Shown here: in pieces, positions 10,926 through 22,158 of the stretch
Layout of the letters: each line of letters begins with the position of its first letter
Position numbering within the stretch: position 1 is the stretch's first letter
Origin: Cryptomeria japonica
Lineage: Eukaryota > Streptophyta > Pinopsida > Cupressales > Cupressaceae
Direction: 5' to 3'
DNA: 64,000 bases
NCBI RefSeq assembly: GCF_030272615.1
Contig: NC_081405.1
Coordinates: 24,597,272-24,661,271 of the forward strand
Notes under the pieces: model-generated
What the model was told of the DNA's origin: nothing
The model's input: the letters and a program-made list of their open reading frames with translations, nothing else
Databases searched by the model: none
Program-made: the position numbers and the translations under genes

Positions 10926-11660
10926 CTATTTGTCTATTGCCTAGGGTTTAGGGTTGATGGTTGACACTAAATAGTATAGGGTCAATATTGTTCAGTGTTT
11001 AGGGTTAAGGTTGAGGGTTTATGGCTTAAGGTTGAGTGTACATGGTTTAGGGTTTAAGGGCCTAGGTATCTAAGGTATAGGGTTTAGAGTTTACAACCTA
11101 GGGATGAGGGTAGTAGGTAGAGTTAAACATTTAGGGCATAGGTAATAGATGTTATATAGGGTTTAGGTTTTATGAAATAGGGTTGAAGGTATATAGGTTT
11201 TAGGGTTTAGGACATAGGGTTGAAGGTTTATGATTTATGATGGACATTGAGTGTTTAGTAATTAGGGTTCGCAATTGATGATGAAGGGTTGAGCATTGAG
11301 GGTGTAGGGTTTATGGTTGATTATGGAGGGTCGAGTGTATAGGGATTAGGGATTAACTTTATATAATTAGATTTTATTGTAATATTACTAATGCCAAGTT
11401 TTAGGGTTTATAGTTGAGGGATTAATGTATAAGCTTTAGGGACTAGGGTTTAGGGTATAAGGTTTAGGGTTATGATAAGGTATAGGCTTTAGCTATAGGG
11501 TTGATGGGATAGGATTGATGGTATAGGGGTGATGGTATATGTTTTAGGGTTGATGGTTTAGGGTATAGGGTTGAGAGCATATGGCTTACGGTTGAAGGTA
11601 TAACATTTAAGATTGAGATTACAATGTGTATGGTTTAGAATTGAGGGTATAGGCTATAGT
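10925..11660 (+). repeat. Degenerate telomere-like tract (TTTAGGG-related)
   Basis: More than ten TTTAGGG or TTTAGGGTT words are interspersed with one-off variants (TTGAGGG, TATAGGG, TTAAGGG, TTGATGG) across about 700 bp, all in the same orientation. No exact head-to-tail run longer than two units. This is either a very old interstitial telomeric tract or a G-rich minisatellite that grew from one. Confidence 0.6.
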
Positions 11661-12040
11661 GTTTACAATTGAGTGTATAACACAATTTCATCCAAATTAT
11701 CTCTTAATTCATAATTTTAATTTTAAAATTAATAGTTGTGTTTTATTTTTAGTAAGAAAATAATTCTAGATTAAAATAAAACAATTCTTAAACAAATAAC
11801 ACGGTTCAAAATTGATACATTTTATAGATAGATGTATTTATGATATCTATTAATATTAATATTATATTTATTATAAAATATTAATTATTTGACATGTAAA
11901 TAACTATCAATTTTAACTTGAGTGAATTTTTATTTACATTTAAATTAAAAAATTGATAATACCATTGTACAACAAGTATGAACAAAATGATTTGGTTTTA
12001 ACTATCAAGATTCTTTTGTAAGTATGTTCTGAATAAATTT
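11661..12040. other. AT-rich spacer
   Basis: No ORF, repeat pair or motif that I can support; strongly AT-rich. Confidence 0.6.
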
Positions 12041-13800
12041 AACTGTGAGAGGCCCAACCTTTACGTAACCACCACGAAGGAAAACAAAATGGAGGAACCT
12101 ACAAGAAGTGAGACCACCAAGAACACAATAACCAAAAAAGGTAGACCCTTTTTTGAACAGAGGTTTAAGACTGAAACCTCAAACTAGAGCCCGAACAAGG
12201 TTCCCAACCTACCATGTCACATAATCAGAACAAAAGGGTTTAGGAAAGAACCCCAAACCATCTTCCTGCAAAAAAAAAAACCCTTATATTGAGACCAAAG
12301 TAGCCAAGGGATCAAAAACCAACATGTTTTGAAAGGCTTCCCGCAACCTTTTTCCAAACAAAACTCCTTGAAAAATATTCTCCAATAAAGTAGCATTAAT
12401 AAATTGTCCCTCAAGAGGAAACAAATGAGGTCAAAGGGTAGTAGGGAAAAAAACATTATCCCGAGAAGAACATGAGATCTCCTAGAGGGCGTCAGGAACC
12501 ACCTCAATAGCCAATAAGAAGGAAGCATAACCCTCTTTGGTTAATCGCTCATAGGGTAACCAACCCTGAACAGGCAACCACTTCCAACCCACCAATGATA
12601 GCCAATAACCAACACCACCAAGAAATCCATCTTCCACCAAGAAATGAATATACCCCACAAACCCCAATACCTCAACCATCCACCACAAAAGAAAACTCCA
12701 CCTCAAAATAAGTCTCTAAATGGAAGGCTGATGAAAGAAAAAAGGACCCCACCAAATGCGCACAAGGTTCCATAAGCCCCAAATATCCCTCAACACAAGG
12801 AGAGGGACAAACACCTTAGAGGCCCCCATAGAAAGAAGAGCCCAAGCACTAACAACTCTTTTCCAAAAACTCCCATCCTAGAAGGCACAAAGGAGAATAA
12901 AGTATTTGCACAACACCACACCACATCCCATAGGCAAAGGTTCCTTAGCAAAGAACAACTGCTCAACAAGGGCAATAAAACCAACCGATAAAGAAAAAAA
13001 TGGGCCGAAACCCCAAAAGCTAAAGTTAGATGGGAAGTAGAGAAATCAATGACAACACCATCCTTCCCACACCCAAAGGTCTGACCTAAAATAGGAAAAA
13101 GTATCTGCTAGCATTTAGGAGAGCTGCTAAAGGAGCCCAAGAAAGAAAGACAGCCTTAAACAAGCTATGAATCACTCAAGCAACAAAGGTAGAAAACGAG
13201 ATCCACAAAATAGGGTACTACCTGCCACACACACGAATAGTATAAATCACTCATAGGAAGGAAAGGGATAGAAAATTGTCAAGGCCCCTGAAGGCCTTGA
13301 AAAATTGAGGCACGATAACACCTTTAAATGCAGACACATCACTCACTGTCGACCTAATAAAATCCATCAGGAAGCAAACAAATCTACACCCAACGCCATA
13401 CCAAAAGGTAGAGAAGGATTGCACACCCACAAAAAAAACACTATGCCAAACCTTGATCTCCAACAACCTTCGTAGGAGCAACAAAAATAACCTAGAAACA
13501 TGCACAAGTACAAAGAACAAATGACATGAAGGCACAAAGCCATCATACATACACCAATAGTACTAGAGGCAATCTCCCTCTGACCCTTAACTGAGCACCA
13601 AGTAGAAGGAGACAATTATGCATACCCTGGAACCAAAATGACCCACAAGGCCACACCAATGACCAGACGACAATGCAATCCATGACCATGACCATTTCCC
13701 TCCCCATCGCCATTGTTTTCATCCTTGTCCCTTGCAATCTCCCCTCCTCCAAAAAACCTATTTCTCCCCTTCCCCTTCTCGCTCACAATTTTTGAAATTG
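12041..13800. other. A/C-skewed block of unassigned repetitive DNA
   Basis: The plus strand is markedly rich in A and C, so minus-strand frames stay open for 60-103 codons but encode Leu/Phe/Trp-rich text without any domain. Comparable skewed text occurs at 51.2-53.3 kb, 54.5-55.4 kb and 63.1-64.0 kb, where it is tied to minus-strand LTR elements. It is therefore likely the non-coding interior of an old minus-strand element. No LTRs could be paired. Confidence 0.4.
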
Positions 13801-13959
13801 TTCTCTTTTGTAAGTATTCTATATTTTATTGGTTACATGGTTTCTTTTGATTTTTGAAAATTGTATGGAACTTAGGTTGGGAGACAACTTCCTACACTAA
13901 TCTTGAGAGGAGGGTAATGCAAAAATCTTAAAGATTTTTACAACAGACACAAAAATTTA

Positions 13960-14110
13960 ATAGAAATAAACATAAATAGTTTGCATACCACAACATAGTG
14001 ATTTATGTGGGGAAAACCCTTTTAGGAGAAAAACCCCACAATCCAAAAGCTGTGGAATATTTTATTGAGAGATCAACGAGTATGTCTAGGATTATGAGGG
14101 GCCAAACTAG
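13960..14110 (+). repeat. LTR-like remnant with GGGGAAAACCC...AAAACCCCAC motif
   Basis: Contains GTGGGGAAAACCCTTTTAGG followed by AAAAACCCCACAATCC. The same phrase recurs at about 53438-53485 next to a minus-strand LTR start, so this is probably a fragment of the same LTR family. Boundaries not defined. Confidence 0.45.
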
Positions 14111-14954
14111 GTCCTTAGGTGGCAATGGAAATTAAAAAAAATGGAGTTAGACAATTTGACATGAAAATTTGAAAAGGTTAATAGCATAATTTCAAAAATA
14201 TGAAAGAATATAATTTGTAGAAAATTGAATGTAGTTTCTAAGATACTAGTTGTTTTTTGAAAAAGAAAAAACATTTGGTCAAAATTTGAAATTTCAATGC
14301 AATATTACTAAATTTGTACAAAAAAGATAAAAAAATAGGTGTATGTGTGACCAACCTAATAGAAGAAAAACATAATATTTTTTGACAAAAATGTTAAATA
14401 TAAGTAGAAGACACATGTTCGGATGTGCCACATATTTTCTGTAGTTTTATCCCTAGTAAATAATTAGTTATGAATTTTTTGCTAAAACTTAAAAGAAAAA
14501 AATCTTGTATGTTTGACCACCATAAATTGGTAAAAAATTTATGAAATTCTATTTTTTTATTTCTATAGTATGCAAAGCATAGAATGTTGTGCATCTTTCA
14601 GAATGAAAAAATGTGAAACCGTTTGAAAGTTATAGATGTTTTTCAATCAAACTCTCAATTAAGACTTTAGTCTCAATGCATATAGAAAATAATTAATAAT
14701 TATTTATGAAATTAAAAATAAGACATCATTTATATTGGTGAAAAGATATCAATTTCCCTAATAAACCCTTTTCGTTTAATCAATTTCGAATTAAAAAAGT
14801 CCTCATTCACATGGGAAAGTTTGGAAAAGTAAGCAAAACTTCTAAACATAATTTTTGTGTTGACTTTATAGGTTTGACATCCCCAAGCCAAATCACAAAG
14901 AAATCCAAAGGAAAAAATGGAGGGAAAACTATAATGTCAAAAAATGATTATCTA
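14111..14954. other. AT-rich spacer without recognisable features
   Basis: AT-rich, no coding potential, no paired repeat apart from the start of the inverted repeat that follows. Confidence 0.55.
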
Positions 14955-15445
14955 TTAGTAACAGATATTATAATCATATAAATCCATTTTTTAAATGAAA
15001 AAAATAGATATCTGTTTCTTCAAGTCACTTTAAAAAAAAAAAAATTACTTTTTTTTCAAAATGGATATTCGTTTAAAATGAATATCTGTTTCAAATGAGT
15101 GTTCATTTTGAAAAGCCTAGAAAAACACATTTTAGTAAAATGCCAATAACTTTTATGTTTCTTATCAAAATTTTGATTTTTTATAGGCGTTAGAAAGGTT
15201 ATTTAGAGCTCTACATAGTGGAACTGGTAGTATATCTGTATTATGCATAACCATATTTATAACTAATTTAAATTCTTCCTTCATTTTGGAAACATCAAAT
15301 GCTCACAACTTTTGCATATGGATTCCCTCTTTCATGATTTTTTTGTAAAAATTATCTCAAAATACTTGAAACATTAAATGAGTAATTATAATAAAAATTT
15401 ATGCATTTTATTAAGTAGATTTATAAATTTTGATAAGCCATCATT

Positions 15446-15489
<44 letters not shown>

Positions 15490-16090
15490 TGACGTAAACC
15501 TATTGCTCTATCTCTCCCTTACCCTGTCCCTCTCTTTTCGTCCCTCTTTATACATCTCTCTATCTCTCATTGAATCTCTCCTTCCTTCCCTATATTAGTA
15601 CATAAAATATAAATGTTTCATTATTTACCACCTTTTAAATGTTTCAATTCTTTTAGGAGAAAAAAATGAAATAAAAGAGTGTATGCAAAAGTTGTGAGTA
15701 TTTAAAGTTTAAAAAATGAATGATTAACTATAAATGATTATAATTAATTTTTGGTGTATAATACAATAAAATTACCTTGTCCATTTTTTAGGTCTTTGGA
15801 TTACCTTTTCAACGCCTGTAAAAAAATATAATTTTGATAAGAAACACAAAATTTATACCCATTTTACTAAAGTATTCTTTTTAGGCTACACAAACAGATA
15901 TCCATTTTGTTCTCCATAATAGATATTTGTTTCAAATAGATATCCATTTTTGAAAACATGACATTACAACAATGATGTTAGAAAATGGGATATTCGTTAA
16001 TAACAAATATATGCTATTGACAGATATATGTTGATAACATATATTCGTTAATAACATATATTTGTTACTAATAGATATCTATTTTTCTAT
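14955..16090. mobile_element. Large inverted repeat (foldback/MITE-like), arms about 450-500 bp
   Basis: The left arm (about 14955-15430) reappears as reverse complement in the right arm (about 15600-16090). Corresponding landmarks: ATTTTAGTAAAATG near 15132 with CATTTTACTAAAGT near 15861; the ATCAAAATTTTGAT/TAGGCGTT stretch near 15168-15192 with AACGCCTGT...TTTTGATAAG near 15810-15840; CTCACAACTTTTGCAT near 15302 with ATGCAAAAGTTGTGAG near 15683; GAATATCTGTTTC-type words near the outer ends. The loop holds a CT/GT microsatellite. No ORF. Outer ends carry many GATATCTGTT/ATATTTGTTA variants. No target duplication could be fixed. Confidence 0.7.
15446..15491. repeat. (CT)n(GT)n microsatellite
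   Basis: About 14 CT units followed directly by about 8-9 GT units, at the centre of the inverted repeat. Confidence 0.97.
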
Positions 16091-16140
16091 TACTAACAAA
16101 TATCCATTTTGGTTTGGTATTTACAAACCAAATTCAAATT

Positions 16141-17900
16141 TTGCCTAACCCATACAAAAATTCAAAGAAAAATTTGGCATGTTTGGCAAAGTAAAAACAT
16201 GTTTTTTCGCCTATTGTCACTTTTTGGACCTCGATGATCTCGCACCCACCCCAAAAATATATTAAAATACTTACAGAGAAACCTTCTCACATTGAGTATC
16301 ACCAATGAAGATCCATAGGCAACTAAACAACTATCAAAATCCTCGAATACATCATAATACACATTTGTAATACAATGCCTTCTTAAAATAGGGTTGCCTT
16401 TAGTGAAAAAGAGGCACACACCATATTTATTGTTAGATCTATGACATGATGATAAATGCTCAAGATTCATAATGATAACCATACCAGTCATTAAGAATTT
16501 ATCATTTGACTACTTATGGATTTGATTGTATGTGTCCTTTTTTGCATCAACATTTCGGATCACACTTTGTGATCCATCATTAGGATGTTAGAGAGTGTCA
16601 AGAGATGTAGAATTGTAATTTGCTGACATAGCTTGACTCAAGGTGATTTAAAGCATGCGAGGAGAGAGGGGAAAAGAACCACATGGAATGCGGAGAAGGA
16701 TGAGACACAAACAAAACAAAATGCATAAAAAAAGAGAGACAAATTAAAACTAAATAACAATAATCATGGTCAATGCAATTGAATAATCCTATTAGATTCA
16801 ACCATATTATATACAACTACTAAAAAGACATCATATGATAAGAGATAAAGAAGAGCTCAAATGTTTTGATAAAAATAGGACTCAAAACTTTATGAGTTAT
16901 TGTGAAGAATAACAATTAATTAAATACATAATAATTGTTAAATAGTAAAAACAAAGAGGATTATTGAGATTATATAATATTAAAATTTTAAGTGACAATA
17001 CAACTACATAAAGCAAAAATAATACAAATAAATGAATATTATGATAGAAAGATACAATTGATATATAATAATGGCAAATGGATGAATACAAAATGAATAT
17101 AATAAGAAGTAAGATAGGTAATTTAGTATTATCATAAATTTATTTAAAAAAAGTTATGTAGTAATAACAAAAGAAGAATAATTAAATAAGTATATTTAAA
17201 GAACATTAAATTGTAGAATATTAAATAACTAATAAACAATGTTTTATAAGATTATTTAGGTATTTATAGTTCTAAAGCCTTACTTTGAAATATTTTATTG
17301 TCTTACTCCTCTCTTCTTTCAATATAGATAGATTTGAGGAAGAACATAAAGATGAATTTCCAAATTCTAAGCATCAAATGTCAAGTGAATTGACCACCTA
17401 GAAATAAGAAGATTTGTATTGGTCAAGGACTAATGATTCTCTTACAAAATTGATTGCTCCTCTTTCTTTTTATTCCACTAGTTTGTTCTTCTTAGTCCTC
17501 ATTGTTGTAATCTTATGATTTACATTGTTAGTTATAGTATTTGTAATTTCATGCACGGTTCGTACCTTTAAGATAACGTTTTCTATTATGGTTATGAAAT
17601 GCAAGCTATATGCTTATATGTTGATAATGGACCACTTTCTTTGTGGTCCCCTTGACAGTCTTTGATTTGTCTATTTAAGGTAATCTGTCTTTACATTTTA
17701 TTTTTTTTTAAAAGAAGCAAATCATAAGCACCACAAAATTATTGACCCCACACAATAATAATTGAATGCGACACAACTAGTGACCCCTCTCCCCTACAAT
17801 AATTGTACTCCCAAAATTGAAAAAATTAAAAATAGTAAAATGAGAATTTCCTATCCATACAATTTCATCCTCCCTAAGTCCTCGGATCTTGGTCAGATGA
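16141..17900. other. AT-rich intergenic DNA upstream of the TSB-like gene
   Basis: No coding region that I can support. The minus-strand ORFs of 64-109 codons are AT-driven and show no domain. Nothing repetitive could be paired within the window. Confidence 0.5.
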
Positions 17901-17911
17901 AATCATTCACA

Positions 17912-17917
17912 TATATA
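17912..17917 (+). promoter_or_regulatory. Candidate TATA box of the TSB-like gene
   Basis: TATATAG lies 180 bp before the start codon, in an otherwise mixed-composition stretch; it would give a 5' UTR of about 150 nt. A second weaker candidate (CTATATTAATAG) is near 18033. Position-based inference only. Confidence 0.3.
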
Positions 17918-18092
17918 GAGTAAAACCAAACGACAGCTGGTAGTCCTCGTTTGTCAGATTGTTGCAAGTAGAGGCAATTTCTACACGTTTTATAAGAGTA
18001 TTTTGATGGAAATGTAAGTTCAAAACTGTGTCCTATATTAATAGTAGAGCGTAGAGCTTCTTTGGAGAAGTAAGTAGCTACCAAAAAACGAA

Positions 18093-19484
18093 ATGGGTAG
18101 TTTAGGATTAGCAATGGAGAGTAGATGGCGATGGTCCACAGCCAGAGGGGGTGGAAATCCCTCAATCATAATGCGGTTGCAGAGAATCAAAGGAAGCGCC
18201 TGCGCCTGCCCCCCTTCCTTATCACCACTTCTCTCACTCAAGGCTGCGGGATCCCTGTTGGGTACCAAGAGGCCCGATGCGTTTGGGAGATATGGGAAAT
18301 ATGGGGGCAAATACGTCCCCGAGACAATTATGCATGCGCTCTCCCAACTGGAATTAGCCTTCCATGCAATCAAAGCAGACAAGAGCTTTCAGAAAGAGCT
18401 GGCCGCCATTCTCAAAGACTACGTGGGCCGCCAGTCACCACTCTACTTTGCAGAGAGGCTAACGGAGCATTATGGGGGAGGGCCCCAAATTTACCTGAAA
18501 AGGGAAGATCTCAATCACACGGGATCTTCCAAGGTGAACAACGCCATTGCGCAATCACTCCTCGCCAAACGCATGGGAAAGCAACGGGTAGTGGCCGAGA
18601 CTGGTTCAGGGCAGCATGGCCTTGCAATTGCCGCTGCCTCTGCCCGGCTCGGTTTGCAGTGCGTTGTGTACATGGGCGGCCGTGATATGGAGCGCCAGGC
18701 CTCTAATGTCATTCAAATGCGGCTTTTGGGGGCTGATGTGAGGCCGGTTTTTTATGGGTCCGCCGCATTGAAGGACGCCACATCGGAGGCTTTTCGGGAC
18801 TGTGTTACGAATGTGGAGAGCACGCACTATATCATGGGCTCTGTCATCGGTCCACATCCGTACCCCATGATTGTACGGGAGTTTAATGCTGTTGTAGGGA
18901 AAGAGACACGAAGACAGGCTATGGAGAAATGGGGGGGGAAGCCTGATGTAGTGATTGCTTGTGTTGGGCGGGGCTCAAACGCAATGGGGATGTTTCATGA
19001 GTTTGTGAGTGATGAAGATGTGAGGTTGATTGGTGTGGAAGGAGGAGGGTCGGGGCTGGAGAGTGGAAAGCATGCGGCCACTTTGAGCAGAGGGGAGGTG
19101 GGTGTTATGCACGGAGGGATGAGCCTTTTGCTTCAGGATGATGATGGGCAGATCGTTGAGCCTTATTCTATCGCCTCCGGACTGAATTACCCGGGCATCG
19201 GACCAGAGCATAGTTTTCTTAAGGAAATTGGTCGTGCAGAGTACTATAGCGTCACTGATGAGGAGGCATTAGATGCTTTCCACCTGCTGTCGAGATTAGA
19301 GGGCATCATACCTGCTCTTGAGACGGCTCATGCGGTGGCTTATCTCAGTAAACTATGCCCTGAATTGGGTGAGGGAAGCAAGGTGGTGCTCAATTGTAGC
19401 GGTAGCGGAATCAAGGATGTTCAAATCGCACTCAACCATCCCCACCATCTCAAACAACGTGTCGACTGTCACAGTTCAGCTTAA
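18093..19484 (+). CDS. Tryptophan synthase beta-like protein (divergent, intronless)
   Basis: A 463-residue ORF homologous end to end to plant plastid tryptophan synthase beta, the PLP enzyme that condenses indole with serine. Residues 1-58 are Ser/Arg-rich and fit a plastid transit peptide. The core starts at KRPDAFGRYGKYGGKYVPET (59-78). The Schiff-base lysine (Lys147, NHTGSSKVNN), the catalytic glutamate (Glu169, ETGSGQHG) and GPHPYP (253-258) are present. Several near-invariant residues differ: Ser146 instead of His before the lysine; Arg293 inside the phosphate loop (GRGSNA for GGGSNA); Asn365 for Asp in GL(D)YPG; SGSGIKD (436-442) for SGRGDKD. The start chosen is the first ATG in frame, and length matches the family (about 470). 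No introns, whereas plant TSB genes I know have them. GC content is well above the surroundings. It is either a specialised paralogue with altered chemistry or a retrocopy under relaxed constraint; the absence of stops argues against an old pseudogene. Confidence 0.9.
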   Translation: MGSLGLAMESRWRWSTARGGGNPSIIMRLQRIKGSACACPPSLSPLLSLKAAGSLLGTKRPDAFGRYGKYGGKYVPETIMHALSQLELAFHAIKADKSFQKELAAILKDYVGRQSPLYFAERLTEHYGGGPQIYLKREDLNHTGSSKVNNAIAQSLLAKRMGKQRVVAETGSGQHGLAIAAASARLGLQCVVYMGGRDMERQASNVIQMRLLGADVRPVFYGSAALKDATSEAFRDCVTNVESTHYIMGSVIGPHPYPMIVREFNAVVGKETRRQAMEKWGGKPDVVIACVGRGSNAMGMFHEFVSDEDVRLIGVEGGGSGLESGKHAATLSRGEVGVMHGGMSLLLQDDDGQIVEPYSIASGLNYPGIGPEHSFLKEIGRAEYYSVTDEEALDAFHLLSRLEGIIPALETAHAVAYLSKLCPELGEGSKVVLNCSGSGIKDVQIALNHPHHLKQRVDCHSSA

Positions 19485-20160
19485 ACATGAACATATGTTA
19501 ATCATATTTTAAGTTTTAATTTGTTTAGATCTGAATTTCACATTAATGGGTGATAGTGTAATTCTAAGCGCTGTTTATGTGGTTGTAATTTAAGAGTGTA
19601 ATTGAAATAGTCACTTTAACAAGTTAAAGTTTAGAGTAGATATGTTGTAATGTTTCTTATATTATAATTTAATGAAGTGGATAAGTTATTATTATGTAAT
19701 TTATTTTGATAATTTTAATATTTTAATTATCTTTTATTTTAGTTTTCATAATTCTAATTGTTGAGAATATTATATAAATGGTCTAAACTTGGTGTCAAAT
19801 AGTTGATACAGATATAATTTTTGAGAGTTTTTCAATATAATATCTAATCAAGAATCTTCGTATACTTATAATCTATCAATGTTTATATTTTTTAATACAG
19901 TTTTTGATAGTAATCTACTATACAATCAATTAATAGTTCTTTTCAAGATTGATGCTCAATATGATATGAATGGATTTGTCTACTATAATATAATTATTCA
20001 AAATTGGACTACTATAATATAACTATTGGTATGTGGCACTTGATCATGTTGTTGGGTTTAAATTTTGATGACTTTGTGAGTCATGTTTTCCCCAAAATTA
20101 ATTAATGGGGGAATGCAACCTAGACAAAAATAGGTACTTAAAACTCCAACAAGAAGTTCT
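19485..20160. other. AT-rich 3' flank of the TSB-like gene
   Basis: Contains T/A-rich 3' UTR-like sequence (for example TTAAGTTTTAATTTG at about 19509) but no poly-A tract, which a recent retrocopy would show. No genes seen. Confidence 0.5.
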
Positions 20161-20164
20161 ATAG

Positions 20165-20345
20165 AATAAGTAGATCCCTTGATAGCGGGAGGAGCACCAA
20201 AGGATATGTGTTTACTGTAGGTGGAATACAGTTAGTTGGATTTCATGACTATAGAAGGTTCTTGAACTTTCAACAACAAAAGCAGAATATGTTGCTACTA
20301 TAAGGGTAAAAGCAAAACCTGTGTCACACTTTTATAAAGGAACTA
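20165..20345 (+). pseudogene. Copia RNase H scrap
   Basis: Reads a serine/threonine-rich GYVFTVGG(I)QLVGF-like segment (compare the K-S-T-x-G-Y-x-F motif of copia RNase H), then after a frame shift KVLELSTTKAEYVAT, matching the conserved STTEAEY region. About 180 bp with internal stops; no LTR nearby could be paired. Confidence 0.65.
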
Positions 20346-20962
20346 GCCAACACAACTAAAACTGTAAAGGAACTAACCAGCACAACTAAAACTGTTTAAC
20401 TTCAACTACATAAAAGTGAAATTTCTAAGTTGAATTTTGAAATGATGTAAACTGATCAAGTGTAGAAATATTAATGAAATTTAGGTTTGCTATTTTTTAA
20501 ATTTTTTTGAAAAAAAATTGATATTTTTTTATAAATTCAAAGACTGGTTTTTCATTGTTGAAAAATGTTAAAAATTAAGGGTTCTAGTTAGCTTCACCAA
20601 AAAAATGAAAACAAACTTTATTTTTTCTGATTTTTTTTCCAAATAGAGAACATATATATGTAGAGTTAAAAATAAATTAAAAAAATTGATGTATATTTTT
20701 TTCGTTATAATATTTTGAAGTCCAACATAAAAAATTTGACAGTTTTCATTTGATGTCACCTTTTGACTACTAAATTTATCATTAAACTGTTATCCCGGAT
20801 TTCAACATGACCAAAATCATGAGGTAGCCCTATGAAACTAGTCTATTTTGCACCTTACAACCTCCGGGAGAGCTTGATCGACTCTGTTGGTTAGCTCATT
20901 TAGCTTTTCGCTTTTCATTTTTATTGTTTTTAGGTTCTTTTAGATTTGCAGTTTTACCTACA
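20346..20962. other. AT-rich spacer
   Basis: No gene; includes a short direct duplication of AAAGGAACTA(A/G)CCA(A/G)CACAACTAAAACTG at about 20335-20395. Confidence 0.5.
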
Positions 20963-22026
20963 AGTCGGACTTTAACTTTAAAGTCTGACCTGCAGGATTT
21001 TTTCCTTTTGAGGGAATTTGCACATCGGACTTTAAAGTCCGATGTCTAAAATTTTGGTTCTACCCCTGCAGATTGGACTTTAAAGTCCGACCTGCAGGGT
21101 CTTTGCACCTACACATCAGACTTTAAAGTTCGATGTGCAAGTTGATTTAGCAATTTTCTTCATGTTGGACTTTAAAGTTCGACTTGCAAGTGTTTTAGTC
21201 CTGCATGTTGGACTTTTAAAGTCCGACATGCACGATGCGATTAGGAATTAATGATCACATTTATTGCAAATTTTGAGTTTATTTATTAATTTTTGGGGAT
21301 TATTTCTTCATTTCATTTCGTGATTTCTCCTCTGCGCGTGCACTCCTTCTCCTCTCATCGTGTTTTCAACCTTGATAACCTCGCTAGTTATCTGATTTTT
21401 CTTCGGCCGTGTGGATTGAGGTAGGGTTTTATTGTTTTTGTTTGTTTTTTCCCTTCCATCTTTTTTTCTCCGTCGTTTTGGGTTTTCTGTTGATTAGGAG
21501 CGCATTGGACATTTAAAATCCAATTGCTCTCGAAATATTCCTCTCAAGGTCTGAGGGTACATCAAACTTTAATGTCCAATGGCCCTCTGACCCTTTTTGT
21601 TTTTCTTCCCCCTCTTCCCTCGCCTGCACATCGGGACATGCAAGCTAATGAGTGGAAATCTCTCTGCATATTAGACTTTAAAGTCTGATATGCTTGAGGG
21701 TTAAACCTCACATATCAGACTTTAAAGTCCGATATGCAAGAGGAGATTGTCAAATTGACATGTCGAGTTTTAAAACTTGACATGTCAATTGGTTGCCCCT
21801 CCCCAGCACATCAAACTTTAATGTTTGATGTGCTGGTCTTTTGAATGATTTTCCACTTGCACATCAGACTTTAAAGTTCGATTTGCTAATGATTTTTCCT
21901 AGCTTGCACATTGGACTTTAAAGTCCGATGTGCCGATGACTTCCCCCAATTTGCACATCGGAATTTAAAGTCTGATGTGCAAATTTTGACTCTTAAGGTG
22001 CAGATCGGACTTTTTTCCCCGACCTA
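20963..22026. repeat. Array of about 16 spaced palindromes with core GGACTTTAAAGTCC
   Basis: Dyad centres lie near 20977, 21034, 21082, 21125, 21174, 21218, then 21515, 21571, (21632 degenerate), 21680, 21724, 21772, 21820, 21873, 21920, 21967, and a decayed one near 22014. Spacing within each cluster is mostly 43-57 bp. The centre is TTTAAA or a one-base variant. The arms differ between units (for example ACATC/GATGT, CTGCAG/CTGCAG, TGCATGT/ACATGCA, GCATAT/ATATGC, TTGACATGTC/GACATGTCAA) but remain self-complementary within a unit. The array ends about 130 bp before the ORF of element C, so it may be its leader or LTR. Confidence 0.9.
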
Positions 22027-22158
22027 CCAATTTTGATAGTTTTGCTCCCAAGCCTGTTCTGAGTCCAATTTTTTGATCCGATTGATAAAATTTGGTTTTA
22101 TTGATGATAATAATTATCGAAGAAGCTAATCCTCAGTGTTGAATGCAGTAATTTGCAA

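Noticed and set aside
12217-13752. A series of minus-strand ORFs of 64-103 codons
   Set aside because: Strand skew keeps the frames open; Leu/Phe/Trp-rich text without domains, no start context or repeat of a known protein.
18125-18685. 186-codon ORF overlapping the TSB-like gene in another frame
   Set aside because: A shadow of the GC-rich real gene; no domain, and the family match lies entirely in the 18093 frame.
20963-22026. Regularly spaced repeats reminiscent of a CRISPR array
   Set aside because: The units are palindromes with variable arms, the intervals are irregular, there are no cas genes, and the surroundings are clearly plant nuclear DNA.
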